Assembly: GCF_023612095.1 (NCBI RefSeq)
Contig: NZ_CP086235.1
Coordinates: forward strand, 2,181,501 to 2,245,500
DNA: 64,000 bases
Source of the DNA: Cytobacillus firmus
GTDB lineage: Bacteria; Bacillota; Bacilli; Bacillales; Cytobacillaceae
Direction of reading: 5' to 3'
How positions within the stretch are numbered: the stretch's first letter is position 1; every line of letters starts with the position of its first letter. A model generated the notes under the pieces. That model saw only the letters and a program-made list of their open reading frames with translations. It had not been told where the DNA came from and did not search any database. This document shows, in pieces, positions 6,253 to 15,038 of this stretch. The position numbers and the translations under genes are program-made.

Positions 6253-8346
6253 ATGTATATTACATCGAGGGAAAAAGCCATTATTGAATTGATTATAAAA
6301 ACATCGGGTAAACACACGGCATTGTCGATTGCTTCTTCATTAAACGTCAGTGCGAGAACAATCCAGAGGGACTTAAAGGCAGTTGAGAAAATTGTCAGTG
6401 AGTTCGGACTGACCTTAACCCGAAATGTAAATCAGGGACTTGTTATTGAAGGGAAAAACGAACAGATTTTCAGGCTGATCCAGCATTTAACCAGCAGCGA
6501 ACCGATCGATGAGTTACCTCAGGAAAAGAAGCTGCGCCTTCTTTTGGCCATTCTTGAGGAAGACGTTTATAAGACTCAGGTGCTTGCCGGCTACCTCGGC
6601 ATCAGCACGGCGACTTTGACGGCATATCTCGACGAGCTTGCTGAATGGCTATCCCTTTTCCAGGTGGACTTGACGAGAAAGCGTGGAGTCGGTGTAGAGC
6701 TACACGGAACGGAAGCAAATAAACGAAGGGCGCTTGCCCATTTTCTCCTGCAATACTTTCATGAAGAATTAATTGAGAAATTATTTTTGCTTGAAAAAGG
6801 GAAGCTTGGTGAAGACAGCATTCTGCATTACTTTGAAGCGGATGAGCTCCGCCATGTGAACAGTATCGTTCAGACTGTGTTCACTGGCGCACCTGCCCGG
6901 TTTGCGGATAGCGGATATCTGGAGATCGTGCTGCATACGTGCATAACGCTGAAAAGAACACTCAGCGGGTTCCCGGTGGAACGCAAGAATCTTCCGGAGA
7001 CAGAGGTTACCGTGGAATACGGATTGATTCAGGAGGTCACAAGCAGGCTCGGACAGACATTTGACTGTGATTTTTCAGAGGGGGATATCCTTTACCTGGC
7101 TCGTTTACTTAAAGGCACCAAATGGAGCGGGACGGAGGCTTTTCCGTACGACAGCATTGTACTCGCCCAAATGATCAGGAACGTGATTAAATCAGTTTCG
7201 GAACAGCTCCATGTGGATTTGAACAAGGATTTTTCCTTATTTCAGGGACTGCTCGCCCATATGGAGCCATCCATATACCGGATCAAGCAGAATATGGAGT
7301 CCTATAACCCGCTTCGAGAGGAAATCAAACGTAAGTATCCGGTTCTGTTCATGGCTGTGAAAAATAGTCTTGAAGAGGAGTTTACGGATATTGATCAATT
7401 TTCCGATGATGAGATTGCGTTTATCGTTCTTCATTTCGGCTCGGCCCTTGTCATGCAGGAAGAGAATCTTTCCATAAAGGCGCTGCTCATTTGTCCGACA
7501 GGCATCGGCACTTCCAAGATGCTGAGAAGCAGGCTGAAAAAAGAGGTGGCTGAAATTGATGTCATCGAAATCAAATCGATTAAGGAAATGTCAGAGGATG
7601 CCGATCTGAAGGAATATGATTTAATTCTTTCTACTGTGAGACTTCCTTTTATACAAGCAGAGTATATATTGGTGAACCCGCTCTTAAGTGAAGAAAATAT
7701 TCTCTCGATAAAAAACTACCTGAAGAACAACCTTGAAAGCCTTACAAAAGGGAAGCAGTATCAGGAATTGGCGGATCATGGGCAACGGCAGACTGAGCAG
7801 AGTAATGTCTCTTTAGACTCCATGCTTGGGGAAATAAGAGATATTCAGGAGAGCATCCAGTCCCTTATTCAAAACTTCCGGTTTTACCGGATGAATGGGA
7901 AAGCAGCCCAGGAGCAGATTCTCGCAAAGATGCTAGCGAATGCAGAAAGAGACCAGCTGCTGACAAATCCTGAAGATGTGCTTCAATCATTAAGGGAGCG
8001 GGAACAAAAAGGCGGCCTGGGCATTCCTGAAACGAATATGGCTCTCTTTCACGCGCGCAGTATAAACGTCCGTAAACTTATTTTTCAAATTGCCCATCTG
8101 CCCAACCCTTGCCTGGTAAAGGGAATGGACGGAAAAGAAGTGGCAATGAAAAACCTCCTGCTCATGCTGGCGCCAGACGAGCTAAGCAGCAGAGAGCAGG
8201 AAATAGTAAGCTTAATCAGCACGAATATCATTGAGACAGAGGAAGCGATTTTACTCTTTTCTTCCGGAAACGAAGAAATGATCTACAGGAAGCTTGAATC
8301 GATTTTTACAGAATACCTCCAGTCTCATTTTAAAATAAACCGGTAA
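6253..8346 (+). CDS. mtlR: Mannitol operon activator, PRD/PTS-domain regulator
   Basis: 697 residues, close to the 694 of B. subtilis MtlR. The N-terminal HTH (A-L-S-I-A-S-S-L-N-V-S-A-R-T-I-Q-R-D-L, ~20-40) is followed by a second winged-helix segment, PRD1, PRD2 with candidate regulatory His336 (L-A-H-M-E) and His394 (V-L-H-F-G), an EIIB-Gat-like domain with Cys414 (L-I-C-P-T-G-I-G-T-S) and an EIIA-like domain with His600 (L-F-H-A-R-S). In the family, HPr phosphorylates the PRD to allow activation, and phosphorylation of the EIIB/EIIA sites by the PTS lowers activity when mannitol is absent. The mtlA-mtlR-mtlD order supports the name. Confidence 0.95.
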   Translation: MYITSREKAIIELIIKTSGKHTALSIASSLNVSARTIQRDLKAVEKIVSEFGLTLTRNVNQGLVIEGKNEQIFRLIQHLTSSEPIDELPQEKKLRLLLAILEEDVYKTQVLAGYLGISTATLTAYLDELAEWLSLFQVDLTRKRGVGVELHGTEANKRRALAHFLLQYFHEELIEKLFLLEKGKLGEDSILHYFEADELRHVNSIVQTVFTGAPARFADSGYLEIVLHTCITLKRTLSGFPVERKNLPETEVTVEYGLIQEVTSRLGQTFDCDFSEGDILYLARLLKGTKWSGTEAFPYDSIVLAQMIRNVIKSVSEQLHVDLNKDFSLFQGLLAHMEPSIYRIKQNMESYNPLREEIKRKYPVLFMAVKNSLEEEFTDIDQFSDDEIAFIVLHFGSALVMQEENLSIKALLICPTGIGTSKMLRSRLKKEVAEIDVIEIKSIKEMSEDADLKEYDLILSTVRLPFIQAEYILVNPLLSEENILSIKNYLKNNLESLTKGKQYQELADHGQRQTEQSNVSLDSMLGEIRDIQESIQSLIQNFRFYRMNGKAAQEQILAKMLANAERDQLLTNPEDVLQSLREREQKGGLGIPETNMALFHARSINVRKLIFQIAHLPNPCLVKGMDGKEVAMKNLLLMLAPDELSSREQEIVSLISTNIIETEEAILLFSSGNEEMIYRKLESIFTEYLQSHFKINR

Positions 8347-8358
8347 AGGAATGATTCG

Positions 8359-9495
8359 ATGAAACAGGCAGTGCATTTTGGTGCAGGGAACATAGGAAGA
8401 GGATTTATCGGAGCATTATTTTCACAGTCAGGCTACCATGTGACGTTTGTGGACATTGCTGAAGGAATTATTAATCAATTAAACGAAGAAAAACAATATA
8501 AAGTGATACTGGCTGCAGATAAACAGGAAAGCCTGACCATTGAAAATGTGTCAGGATTGAACAATCTGACGCAGGAGGCTGAAGTGATTGAGGCCATTAA
8601 ACAGGCTGATTTCTTAACGACAGCCATTGGGCCTAATATTCTTCCGCGGATTGCTCCGTTAATGGCGAAAGGCCTGGCTGCCAGAGCGGAAGCAGGAATC
8701 ACGGATAAGCTTTATGTCATTGCATGTGAAAATCAGATCTCGGCAACTGACTTATTAAAGGGCTATATCTTGGAGAATCTGGAGAGCGGTATGAATCTTG
8801 AGAATGTATCTTTCTTAAACTCCGCTGTAGACCGGATTGTTCCAATTCAGAACAACCAGGGATCACTCGATGTATTGGTTGAACCGTACCATGAATGGAT
8901 TGTCGAAACGACTGATGACATTCCGCATATTGAGGGAATGAAGATTGTTCCGGAGCTTGCACCGTTTATCGAAAGAAAGCTGTTCACGGTTAACACAGGA
9001 CATGCGGTTATTGCGTACTTCGGTTACCTGGCAGGGAAAGAAACCATCGACCAGACACTTGCTGACGGCGACATTTACAAGCAAGTGCAGGCGACACTGG
9101 GCGAAACAGGTGCCTATTTAATAGATCGATATGATCTGAATCCGGAAGAACATCAGAAATATATCGATAAAATTATCGGCCGTTTTGAGAATGCACTCCT
9201 GAATGACGGTGTTTCACGAGTCGGCCGGTCACCAATAAGGAAGCTCGGACCCGAAGACAGACTGGTCCGCCCGGCACTGCAGGCACAGAAAGCAGGCTTA
9301 TCTTACACAAACCTGGCAAAAGCCATTGCTGCAGCCCTATTGTTTGACAACAGGGAAGATGACGAAGCGGTTAAGCTGCAGGAGATGATTCAGGAAAACG
9401 GAGTGGTTTATGTGCTGAAAGAAGTATGCGGACTTGAAGAATCAAGCGAGCTTGCAGGAGAAATACTGAAGCGATATGAAGTTTTGAATAAATAA
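8359..9495 (+). CDS. mtlD: Mannitol-1-phosphate 5-dehydrogenase
   Basis: 378 residues, ATG with AAAGGA upstream, 12 bases after mtlR. It oxidises mannitol 1-phosphate with NAD+ to fructose 6-phosphate, feeding glycolysis after uptake by MtlA. The N-terminal Rossmann motif F-G-A-G-N-I-G-R-G-F-I-G (residues 7-18) binds NAD. Conserved family segments include F-L-N-S-A-V-D-R-I-V-P, K-L-F-T-V-N-T-G-H-A and the C-terminal R-K-L-G-P-E-D-R-L-V-R-P. Full length for the family and co-directional with mtlR. Confidence 0.97.
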   Translation: MKQAVHFGAGNIGRGFIGALFSQSGYHVTFVDIAEGIINQLNEEKQYKVILAADKQESLTIENVSGLNNLTQEAEVIEAIKQADFLTTAIGPNILPRIAPLMAKGLAARAEAGITDKLYVIACENQISATDLLKGYILENLESGMNLENVSFLNSAVDRIVPIQNNQGSLDVLVEPYHEWIVETTDDIPHIEGMKIVPELAPFIERKLFTVNTGHAVIAYFGYLAGKETIDQTLADGDIYKQVQATLGETGAYLIDRYDLNPEEHQKYIDKIIGRFENALLNDGVSRVGRSPIRKLGPEDRLVRPALQAQKAGLSYTNLAKAIAAALLFDNREDDEAVKLQEMIQENGVVYVLKEVCGLEESSELAGEILKRYEVLNK

Positions 9496-9503
9496 AAGGA
9501 ATG

Positions 9504-9539
9504 AAGACTGCTGAGAATGTTCGGCAGTCTTATTTTTTT
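9504..9539 (+). terminator. Terminator of the mannitol operon
   Basis: AAGACTGC (9504-9511) pairs with GCAGTCTT (9524-9531), followed by ATTTTTTT. Confidence 0.9.
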
Positions 9540-9560
9540 GGAGCTTTTTTCCTGGGACCA

Positions 9561-9578
9561 TTGTAAAATATTTTACAA
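9561..9578. promoter_or_regulatory. Perfect 18-bp palindrome before the Nudix gene
   Basis: TTGTAAAATATTTTACAA is a full palindrome ending just before the GAGGTG ribosome site of the Nudix gene. The layout resembles Rex-type sites (TTGTGAA/TTCACAA), but with A/T at the key G/C position, so the cognate regulator is unknown. Confidence 0.45.
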
Positions 9579-9591
9579 GTGAGGTGTATTT

Positions 9592-10098
9592 ATGAAATTT
9601 ACTGAAGTGTTTGAAGAAGAAGATCTGAAGTATCATTCTGTGACAACGAGGGAAGCTGTCAGAGCCGTTATTCTGGGTGAGAATGGGATTTTGCTGGTTC
9701 GCTCGAATCGGGGTGAATATAAATTCCCGGGAGGAGGAGTTAAAGAGAATGAACATTGGCATGATGCGCTATTACGCGAAATTGCAGAAGAAACGGGATA
9801 CATACATACAGCCGTGAAGAAAAAACTGGGTACCGTTGTTGAACGGAAAATCGATGTGTTTGATGATACTGTGCTGTTTCAAATGAATTCTCATTATTAT
9901 CTTTGTGAATTAATGGATCATCAGCAAATAGACCAGCAGCTTGAAGGCTATGAGATCACAGAGGAATTTTCACCGGAGTGGGTGCCTATTGAAGAAGCAA
10001 TCGCAAGGAATGAGGCAGCAGCTAAACTGAATAGCGTCAATGGATGGATAAGAAGAGAAAATTTTGTTTTGAAAGCACTTTTAGAACAATCAGAATGA
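9592..10098 (+). CDS. Nudix hydrolase
   Basis: 168 residues, ATG preceded by GAGGTG. The complete Nudix box lies at residues 48-70 (G-x5-E-x7-R-E-I-A-E-E-T-G-Y), which binds the divalent cation needed to hydrolyse a nucleoside diphosphate linked to another group. The substrate cannot be told from sequence. The following esterase remnant starts 10 bases downstream, so the two may once have formed an operon. Confidence 0.9.
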   Translation: MKFTEVFEEEDLKYHSVTTREAVRAVILGENGILLVRSNRGEYKFPGGGVKENEHWHDALLREIAEETGYIHTAVKKKLGTVVERKIDVFDDTVLFQMNSHYYLCELMDHQQIDQQLEGYEITEEFSPEWVPIEEAIARNEAAAKLNSVNGWIRRENFVLKALLEQSE

Positions 10099-10108
10099 GG
10101 TGGCAGCC

Positions 10109-10238
10109 ATGCTTGAAGTGTTTACGGTAGCTATTTTCAATCAGGAGAGAAAAATCCGGATTTACCTGAGGAAAAGGGAGTGATTATGCTGACTTTATCG
10201 TGAATGAGCTGAAGCCATTCATAGGAGGAAGGGATTAA
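10109..10238 (+). pseudogene. Esterase remnant with internal deletion
   Basis: ATG 10109 opens M-L-E-V-F-T-V-A-I-F-N-Q-E-R-K-I-R-I-Y-L and stops at 10181-10183. Shifted by one frame, the next bases give D-Y-A-D-F-I-V-N-E-L-K-P-F-I and stop at 10236-10238. These look like the start and a mid-protein segment of putative-esterase (IroE/Fes-like) alpha/beta hydrolases, where a strand start such as R-I-Y-L-P and the phrase F-I-V-N-E-L-K-P-F-I normally lie ~100 residues apart. Most of the gene is missing. Confidence 0.55.
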
Positions 10239-10243
10239 ATAGT

Positions 10244-10381
10244 CTATTCTTTAAGCCGATCAGGCAATCCCTGAATGGACGACACAACAACATCGAGTTT
10301 GGCTTCGATTCGGTTCAGCAGAAAAAGGGTGACGACGATTGGGAAGCCGAGCTCGCTGATTAATGTGACCATCTGTTCCAT
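10244..10381 (-). CDS. YvrJ family small protein
   Basis: 45 residues starting M-E-Q-M-V-T-L-I-S-E-L-G-F-P-I and ending L-P-D-R-L-K-E. The ATG at 10381 follows AAGGAG at 7 bases, so I prefer it to a longer upstream start. One short hydrophobic helix (F-P-I-V-V-T-L-F-L-L) is followed by a short amphipathic tail, as in YvrJ-type proteins. Function unknown. It follows the DUF1659 and DUF2922 genes on the same strand, a common Bacillaceae trio. Confidence 0.75.
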   Translation of the reverse strand: MEQMVTLISELGFPIVVTLFLLNRIEAKLDVVVSSIQGLPDRLKE

Positions 10382-10446
10382 GGCAGCTGCTCCTTTCTGG
10401 CGGTATTGTAAAAATGGCCGGGTTCCAAGGAATCCGGCCAATGATA

Positions 10447-10665
10447 TTATACTAATTCATATTCAGTTACATTCCGTTCAACTAATCTTGCACTTTCCGC
10501 TAAAACCAAATCTCCGCCATTGCCTTCAAATGCATTGGCAGCAATGATTTGCTCCATGGCTGCTTTTACCGCAGCAGGATCAATCGGTTCAATCGGGTTA
10601 TCAACGGATAGTTTCGTTGGCTTGCCCAGTTCAGAGATGAAAGTCATTTCTAATGATTTAGCCAT
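10447..10665 (-). CDS. DUF2922 protein
   Basis: 72 residues, ATG after GGAGG. The sequence M-A-K-S-L-E-M-T-F and the A-V-K-A-A-M-E-Q-I-I segment match DUF2922, a small soluble Bacillaceae family of unknown function. It lies between the DUF1659 and YvrJ genes in one likely operon. Confidence 0.8.
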   Translation of the reverse strand: MAKSLEMTFISELGKPTKLSVDNPIEPIDPAAVKAAMEQIIAANAFEGNGGDLVLAESARLVERNVTEYELV

Positions 10666-10709
10666 TTAGTATTCCCTCCTTATGATTTTGGTTTTTTAAT
10701 AGATTGTGT

Positions 10710-10928
10710 TTAGCCTAAAATATCGAAGCTGTCATTTCTATTAATCTCAGTCATTGGGTAACTGCTTAAGCCGGCGATCGCCTGTCCAACTGTGAAAAGC
10801 TGGTCTGCTGTGGCCGATTGCTTTACGCCGCTGTAAGTTTTTGATTTGTGAACCGGCTTGCCCTGCTCATTAAGGCCTGTTTCAAATACCAGGCGAAGTT
10901 TGGAATCAGTGATAATTGCTTGTGCCAT
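10710..10928 (-). CDS. DUF1659 protein
   Basis: 72 residues, ATG with AAAGGAGGTGA upstream. M-A-Q-A-I-I-T-D-S-K-L-R-L-V-F with K-T-Y-S-G-V-K matches DUF1659, small proteins of unknown function that usually precede DUF2922 and YvrJ. First gene of this leftward trio. Confidence 0.8.
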   Translation of the reverse strand: MAQAIITDSKLRLVFETGLNEQGKPVHKSKTYSGVKQSATADQLFTVGQAIAGLSSYPMTEINRNDSFDILG

Positions 10929-10990
10929 CTTGGGTCACCTCCTTTCACCTTCTATATATACTTTGGAAGGGGAAAAGGACAGGGTGATTT

Positions 10991-11107
10991 TTATTTTTGC
11001 TGCATTATTTTCTTCTGCTTCTCACGCGCACCATGCCGCCAGTTTTTGACTGCAGACAGGGAGACCCGTTCTTTTTCAGCAATTTCCCTGACAGACAGTC
11101 CTGAGTG
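10991..11107 (-). pseudogene. Helix-turn-helix protein fragment
   Basis: The minus strand reads G-L-S-V-R-E-I-A-E-K-E-R-V-S-L-S-A-V-K-N-W, a clear HTH, then ends Q-K-K-I-M-Q-Q-K and TAA. A stop codon lies a few codons upstream with no start, so only the C-terminal end of a DNA-binding protein remains. Family not determined. Confidence 0.45.
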
Positions 11108-11161
11108 AAGGGGTTTTAGTCTTCAGGTAGGGACTCTAACTCCCGACAAAGGGGCAGTTAG

Positions 11162-11961
11162 CTACTTTTTGTAGAAGAAATTTAGTGAAAAGGCATTGTC
11201 TTCAGCTGCAAATCCCATTTCATGCAATTCTTCAAAGTATTTTTCTTCAAATTTCTTATTCAGGATTCCGTAGAAATAAGCAACGGGCTTAGCGATAGTG
11301 CTGGTTTTCATTTTCCTGATCAGCTGCTTAAAGGAATGGATGGCTGTTTCTGAGCTCAACTCACAATTATTTTTATAGGCTGCAAGTGATGCCATTCTCC
11401 AAAACTCCTCTATCTGCCTGGCTTCCGAAAAAAGTATTTAACTGGACTGATAAATGATTGTGGTACACGGTCACTAGTAAAAGTGTGATCGAGGACGGTT
11501 TCGTTACGTTTATTACTCTTTTGATTTTTAATAGTTTTAGAAAGATTGATAGTTTTATTAGGGTGGTCCAATTTATCTCTCTTAGGTGGTTCACTCTTTG
11601 GAAAACGATTAAAAACATATAAGTTGCTGGACTGTGAGCCGTTTTTTCTCTCAGTTTCATGAACAGTAAAAATACCGATCTCAGCTGCCTTGGCAATCAT
11701 TCTTTTAAAAGTGGAGCGGGAAATACCATTGCCGTTATATTCTTCGTGAATCGCTTTTAATACAGTGCCAATTTTGGCATTCGATACTCCCGGAATTTTC
11801 GCAGCAAAACGAACCAGCCTCTTTAAACCGGCCAGCTCACTCTTTGAAAACTTGTCCTTATGTACCGATAGCCACATCTCCAAATGGGCATTAAACTCCT
11901 GAAGATCTTTAAACTGAGAAAATTGTTCAAACTGGTCGACACTGCCTGATTTTAAATTCAT
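11162..11961 (-). pseudogene. Winged-helix cytosolic protein, split by a frameshift
   Basis: The 5' part (from ATG 11961, M-N-L-K-S-G-S-V-D-Q-F) contains basic and HTH-like segments (R-L-V-R-F-A-A-K-I-P-G-V, N-G-I-S-R-S-T-F-K-R-M-I) and ends in K-Y-F-F-R-K-P-G-R at a stop at 11410-11412. The 3' part in another frame continues Q-I-E-E-F-W-R-M-A-S-L-A-A-Y-K to the stop at 11162. Read together they make one ~265-residue protein of the kind seen on Bacillaceae chromosomes and plasmids; a one-base indel near 11405-11425 breaks it. A second, upstream ATG at 11982 is also possible. The role (perhaps replication or regulation) is not known. Confidence 0.6.
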
Positions 11962-12182
11962 TAAACTGCACCACCCTTTCATCTTCTATATACAAATCAA
12001 GGGGGGATTTGGACAGGGTGGTTTTGGGAAGGGTGTGACAGATTTGTGAACGGGTTAATGAAAGCGAATAAGCTAGATTATTAGGGGATATACTTCCAAT
12101 GCTTTTTTTTATCCGCTTGATTAACTTGAATTACCATAAAAATTTTGAATATTTAGAAAATGTGGTAATATTAATTTAGTAA

Positions 12183-12200
12183 TAACCCCTATGGGGGGTA
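12183..12200. promoter_or_regulatory. CsoR-type operator before the first csoR-like gene
   Basis: TAACCCCTATGGGGGGTA is a G/C-box dyad of the kind bound by CsoR/CstR repressors (TACCCC...GGGGGTA), 13 bases before the GTG start of the repressor gene, consistent with autoregulation. Confidence 0.6.
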
Positions 12201-12212
12201 AGGGGTGGGTAT

Positions 12213-12485
12213 GTGGATAATCACCATAAACACAGAAAAAGTATTGTAAATCGTTTAGCTAAAATTGAAGGGCATGTCCGGGCAATAAAGAAAATGACCG
12301 AAGAGGGGAGAGATTGCAACGATTTGCTGATACAGCTATCTGCTGTCCGTTCAGCTGTAGATAGCTGTGGAAAGCTCATTCTAAAGGATCATTTAGAGGG
12401 ATGCCTTATCGAAGCTGTAAAAAGCGGAAAAGAAGCAGAAATGTTAAAGCAGCTTAATGACTCTATTGATAAATTCATTAAATAA
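12213..12485 (+). CDS. CsoR/FrmR-family metal-sensing repressor
   Basis: 90 residues, GTG start after AGGGG. The all-helical CsoR fold is indicated by I-V-N-R-L-A-K-I-E-G-H-V-R-A-I-K-K-M and the Cys-His-Cys metal site: Cys in R-D-C-N-D, then H-L-E-G-C with CsoR spacing (25 and 4 residues). Such tetramers leave DNA on binding Cu(I), or a related metal or persulfide. A dyad typical for the family lies just upstream, and the MATE gene starts 11 bases after its stop, so it probably controls that pump. The inducer cannot be told from sequence. Confidence 0.85.
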   Translation: MDNHHKHRKSIVNRLAKIEGHVRAIKKMTEEGRDCNDLLIQLSAVRSAVDSCGKLILKDHLEGCLIEAVKSGKEAEMLKQLNDSIDKFIK

Positions 12486-12496
12486 GGGGTGCTGTT

Positions 12497-13891
12497 ATGG
12501 AGGATGCTAAAGAACAAACCCGCTCAAGTATTATTAAAACCATTCTCTTATTAGCAATACCAGTAGTCATTGAGAACTTTTTTCAGATGATACTCGGTTT
12601 TGTAGACACTCTGTTTGTCTCGAAGCTGGGCCTAATTGAAGTTAGTGCAGTTGGAGTAACGAATGCAATCCTTGCTATTTACTTTGCTGTTTTTATGGCG
12701 ATTGGAATTTCAGCTAATGTTTACGTTGCAAAGTACATAGGGGCAGGGAGACAAGAAAAAGTCAAAGAAGTAACAGCTCAATCGATTCTCTTAGCGAGTT
12801 TTGTTGGGGTGTTTTTTGGTTTATTAACCCTGTTTTTCTCAGAAGAATTACTGCGTTTAATGGGAGTGGAAAATGGTGTACTTTCTGCAGCTAATTCTTA
12901 TTTTAGAATAGTAGCGATTCCTTCCATTTTTATTTCACTCATGTTCGTATTAAGCAGTGTGTTAAGAGGTAATGGTGATACAAAATCACCAATGAAGATT
13001 AGTATATTCATTAATTTAATAAATATATTGTTAGACTATATTCTGATTTTTGGGTTTTTATTTATTCCTGCTTTAGGTATTGAAGGGGCAGCTTATGCTA
13101 CTCTTATCTCCCGTCTGATAGGTTCAATTGGATTATTTATTTATATTAGAAAAGCAAATATGATTGAGTGGAGAAGTGACTTTTGGTGGATAAATAAAAA
13201 GATGCTGCTGGAAATAATTTCACTGAGCAGTCCTGCTGCTGCAGAAAGGTTAGCAATGAGAGTCGGTCAAGTGCTCTATTTTGGCCTTATTGTCAGTATT
13301 GGAATTAACACTTTTGCTGCCCACCAAATTGCCGGAAACATTGAAGTGTTTGCCTATATGATTGGTTATGGGTTTGCAACTGCAGCTACTACTCTTGTAA
13401 GTAAATGCATTGGATCTGGAGAGGTTGAGAAGGCCAGGGAATATGCAAGGTATTCGCTGTGGATAGGAACTGCAGTCATGAGCTTATTTGGGATTCTTTT
13501 ATTCATTGGCGGTGAATGGATCGGAGGGTTCTTCACATCTGATGCTGCAGTAATAAATCAAATAAAAACAGCCTTGCAAATTGATGCTTTCATTCAGCCT
13601 ATCTTGGCCATTGTTTTGATCTTAACTGGAATATACCAGGGTGCAGAAAATACTAAATATCCTTTTTACTTAACTTTAGTTGGTATTTGGGTTATCAGAA
13701 CTGGCGGGGTTTACTTTCTCGGAATAACTCTTGGGTTAGGTATAGCAGGAATTTGGATTGCTATTGGATTGGATAATCTCTATAGAGCGGCCTTCCTTTT
13801 AAAGAATTTCCGAAATGGAAAGTGGAAAAAGAAGAGTCAGTTCCTTCAGCAAAGGCTGCGGGGAACTGACTCTTTTTTATTTTACAATTAA
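12497..13891 (+). CDS. MATE family efflux transporter
   Basis: 464 residues with about 12 membrane helices; N-terminal P-V-V-I-E-N-F-F-Q-M and the repeated G-N-G-D-T-K-S-P-M and A-E-R-L-A-M-R-V-G-Q segments are MATE signatures. It would export a cationic compound by Na+ or H+ antiport. It is cotranscribed with the CsoR-like gene. The last ~20 codons run through a strong hairpin, so the original stop was probably nearer W-K-K-K; the C-terminus overlaps the opposing gene by 15 bases. Confidence 0.9.
   Translation: MEDAKEQTRSSIIKTILLLAIPVVIENFFQMILGFVDTLFVSKLGLIEVSAVGVTNAILAIYFAVFMAIGISANVYVAKYIGAGRQEKVKEVTAQSILLASFVGVFFGLLTLFFSEELLRLMGVENGVLSAANSYFRIVAIPSIFISLMFVLSSVLRGNGDTKSPMKISIFINLINILLDYILIFGFLFIPALGIEGAAYATLISRLIGSIGLFIYIRKANMIEWRSDFWWINKKMLLEIISLSSPAAAERLAMRVGQVLYFGLIVSIGINTFAAHQIAGNIEVFAYMIGYGFATAATTLVSKCIGSGEVEKAREYARYSLWIGTAVMSLFGILLFIGGEWIGGFFTSDAAVINQIKTALQIDAFIQPILAIVLILTGIYQGAENTKYPFYLTLVGIWVIRTGGVYFLGITLGLGIAGIWIAIGLDNLYRAAFLLKNFRNGKWKKKSQFLQQRLRGTDSFLFYN
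13834..13878. terminator. Terminator between MATE and cupredoxin genes
   Basis: GAGTCAGTTCC (13834-13844) pairs with GGAACTGACTC (13862-13872), followed by TTTTTT. The hairpin lies inside the final codons of the MATE gene and abuts the end of the opposing gene. Confidence 0.85.
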
Positions 13892-14803
13892 CTTCCCGGT
13901 CATGCCGCTTTCCTTATGACCAGGAACAGTACAATAAAACTCATAGACTCCCGTTTTGGTAGGTGTAAAAGTAATAACTGCGGAACTGTTGGCTGAAGCA
14001 TGCAAATGAAAATCTGCTCCACCGGAAGTGTGCTCAGTATGCTGACTAACTGAACCTTCTTGGAAACTTATGTTCTTTATTTCAATATCATGATCAACTT
14101 GATCATGATTATTTAATGTAATAGAAGCAGCTTGATTCTTTTCCACAATAATTTCTGAAGGTGAATAACTAAAATCTGATGGGTGAACATTTAATATAAT
14201 CTTTTGATTTTCTATTTCGGAATTATCTTGAATGCCATGTTGATGCTGACCTGATGAATTCGAGTCTGAAAAAGCAATGTTTTTGTCCAATTGATTTCCA
14301 AAAAGCAGAAAAGATAAGAGGAGAACAAATGTTAAAAATGGTCTTAAAAGCCAGCTCTTTTTGTTAACTTCATTCTCATCCTCTTTTGAAACAGGTAAAA
14401 TATAAAATAAAAGTAATGAACTTGTGGTTAGTGTAAGCATAATATTCAATAAGACAGCAGCTTGCTCATGCGTAATCATCTCCCCTAGCATTGCTCCCAT
14501 CATTCCACCCATAAGACCAGACATAAAACCTTCGATAGAGGACAATGTACCCAAACTTAATCCGCAGACTAAGCCTCCAACAGCACCGACTCCGATAGAG
14601 ATTAAAGTGGAAGAATATAAATCTCCCTGATAAAGTGATCCGAACAGAACCCCAGCGGTTAACCCTATATTCATTCCCATCATCATCGCAATGACCATAG
14701 CATGCATATTTGTCAATCGCTCTCTTAATTTATGAGCGATTAAAGATACTAATATGGCAATCCCTGATATTGTTGCAAGCACAAAATAGTGAAATAAACT
14801 CAC
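13877..14803 (-). CDS. Membrane protein with C-terminal cupredoxin domain
   Basis: 308 residues from GTG 14803, chosen because AAGGGGGG lies ~9 bases upstream; a longer frame to 14890 lacks such a site. Residues 1-~185 hold about six membrane helices rich in Gly/Met (M-M-M-G-M-N-I-G, G-L-M-G-G-M-M-G), then a His-rich linker (S-G-Q-H-Q-H-G) and an extracytoplasmic cupredoxin domain. The type-1 copper ligands are visible: His in V-D-H-D-I-E-I and the terminal C-T-V-P-G-H-K-E-S-G-M (Cys291, His296, Met301). It probably binds copper at the outer membrane face; whether it stores, senses or transfers is open. Confidence 0.8.
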   Translation of the reverse strand: MSLFHYFVLATISGIAILVSLIAHKLRERLTNMHAMVIAMMMGMNIGLTAGVLFGSLYQGDLYSSTLISIGVGAVGGLVCGLSLGTLSSIEGFMSGLMGGMMGAMLGEMITHEQAAVLLNIMLTLTTSSLLLFYILPVSKEDENEVNKKSWLLRPFLTFVLLLSFLLFGNQLDKNIAFSDSNSSGQHQHGIQDNSEIENQKIILNVHPSDFSYSPSEIIVEKNQAASITLNNHDQVDHDIEIKNISFQEGSVSQHTEHTSGGADFHLHASANSSAVITFTPTKTGVYEFYCTVPGHKESGMTGKLIVK

Positions 14804-14948
14804 AATGATCAACCCCCCTTGTATTGCTAAATGATATGTACAAGAAAGACATGCCATGCTAATAATTTTATTCTCGTGAGGATCAGGCAATATTCACAAA
14901 TTGGGAAATTAGAAGTATAAAAATTTAAAATTTTCTAACGATTCAGTA

Positions 14949-15015
14949 TTTACAAATTATTAGTTTGGTATTATCATGTGATTTAATACCCGGATATACG
15001 ATAGAGGGGTACTGT
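14949..15015 (+). promoter_or_regulatory. Promoter and CsoR-like site of the PIG-L/ABC operon
   Basis: TTTACA (14949-14954) and TATCAT (14972-14977) are 17 bases apart. Downstream, ATACCC (14986-14991) and TAGAGGGGTA (15002-15011) resemble the arms of the CsoR-type sites near the other copper genes; the second arm shares TAGAGGGGTA exactly with the copA promoter. Assignment is by similarity only. Confidence 0.4.
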
Positions 15016-15038
15016 ACATTATGAGGAGGTTTTAAGAG

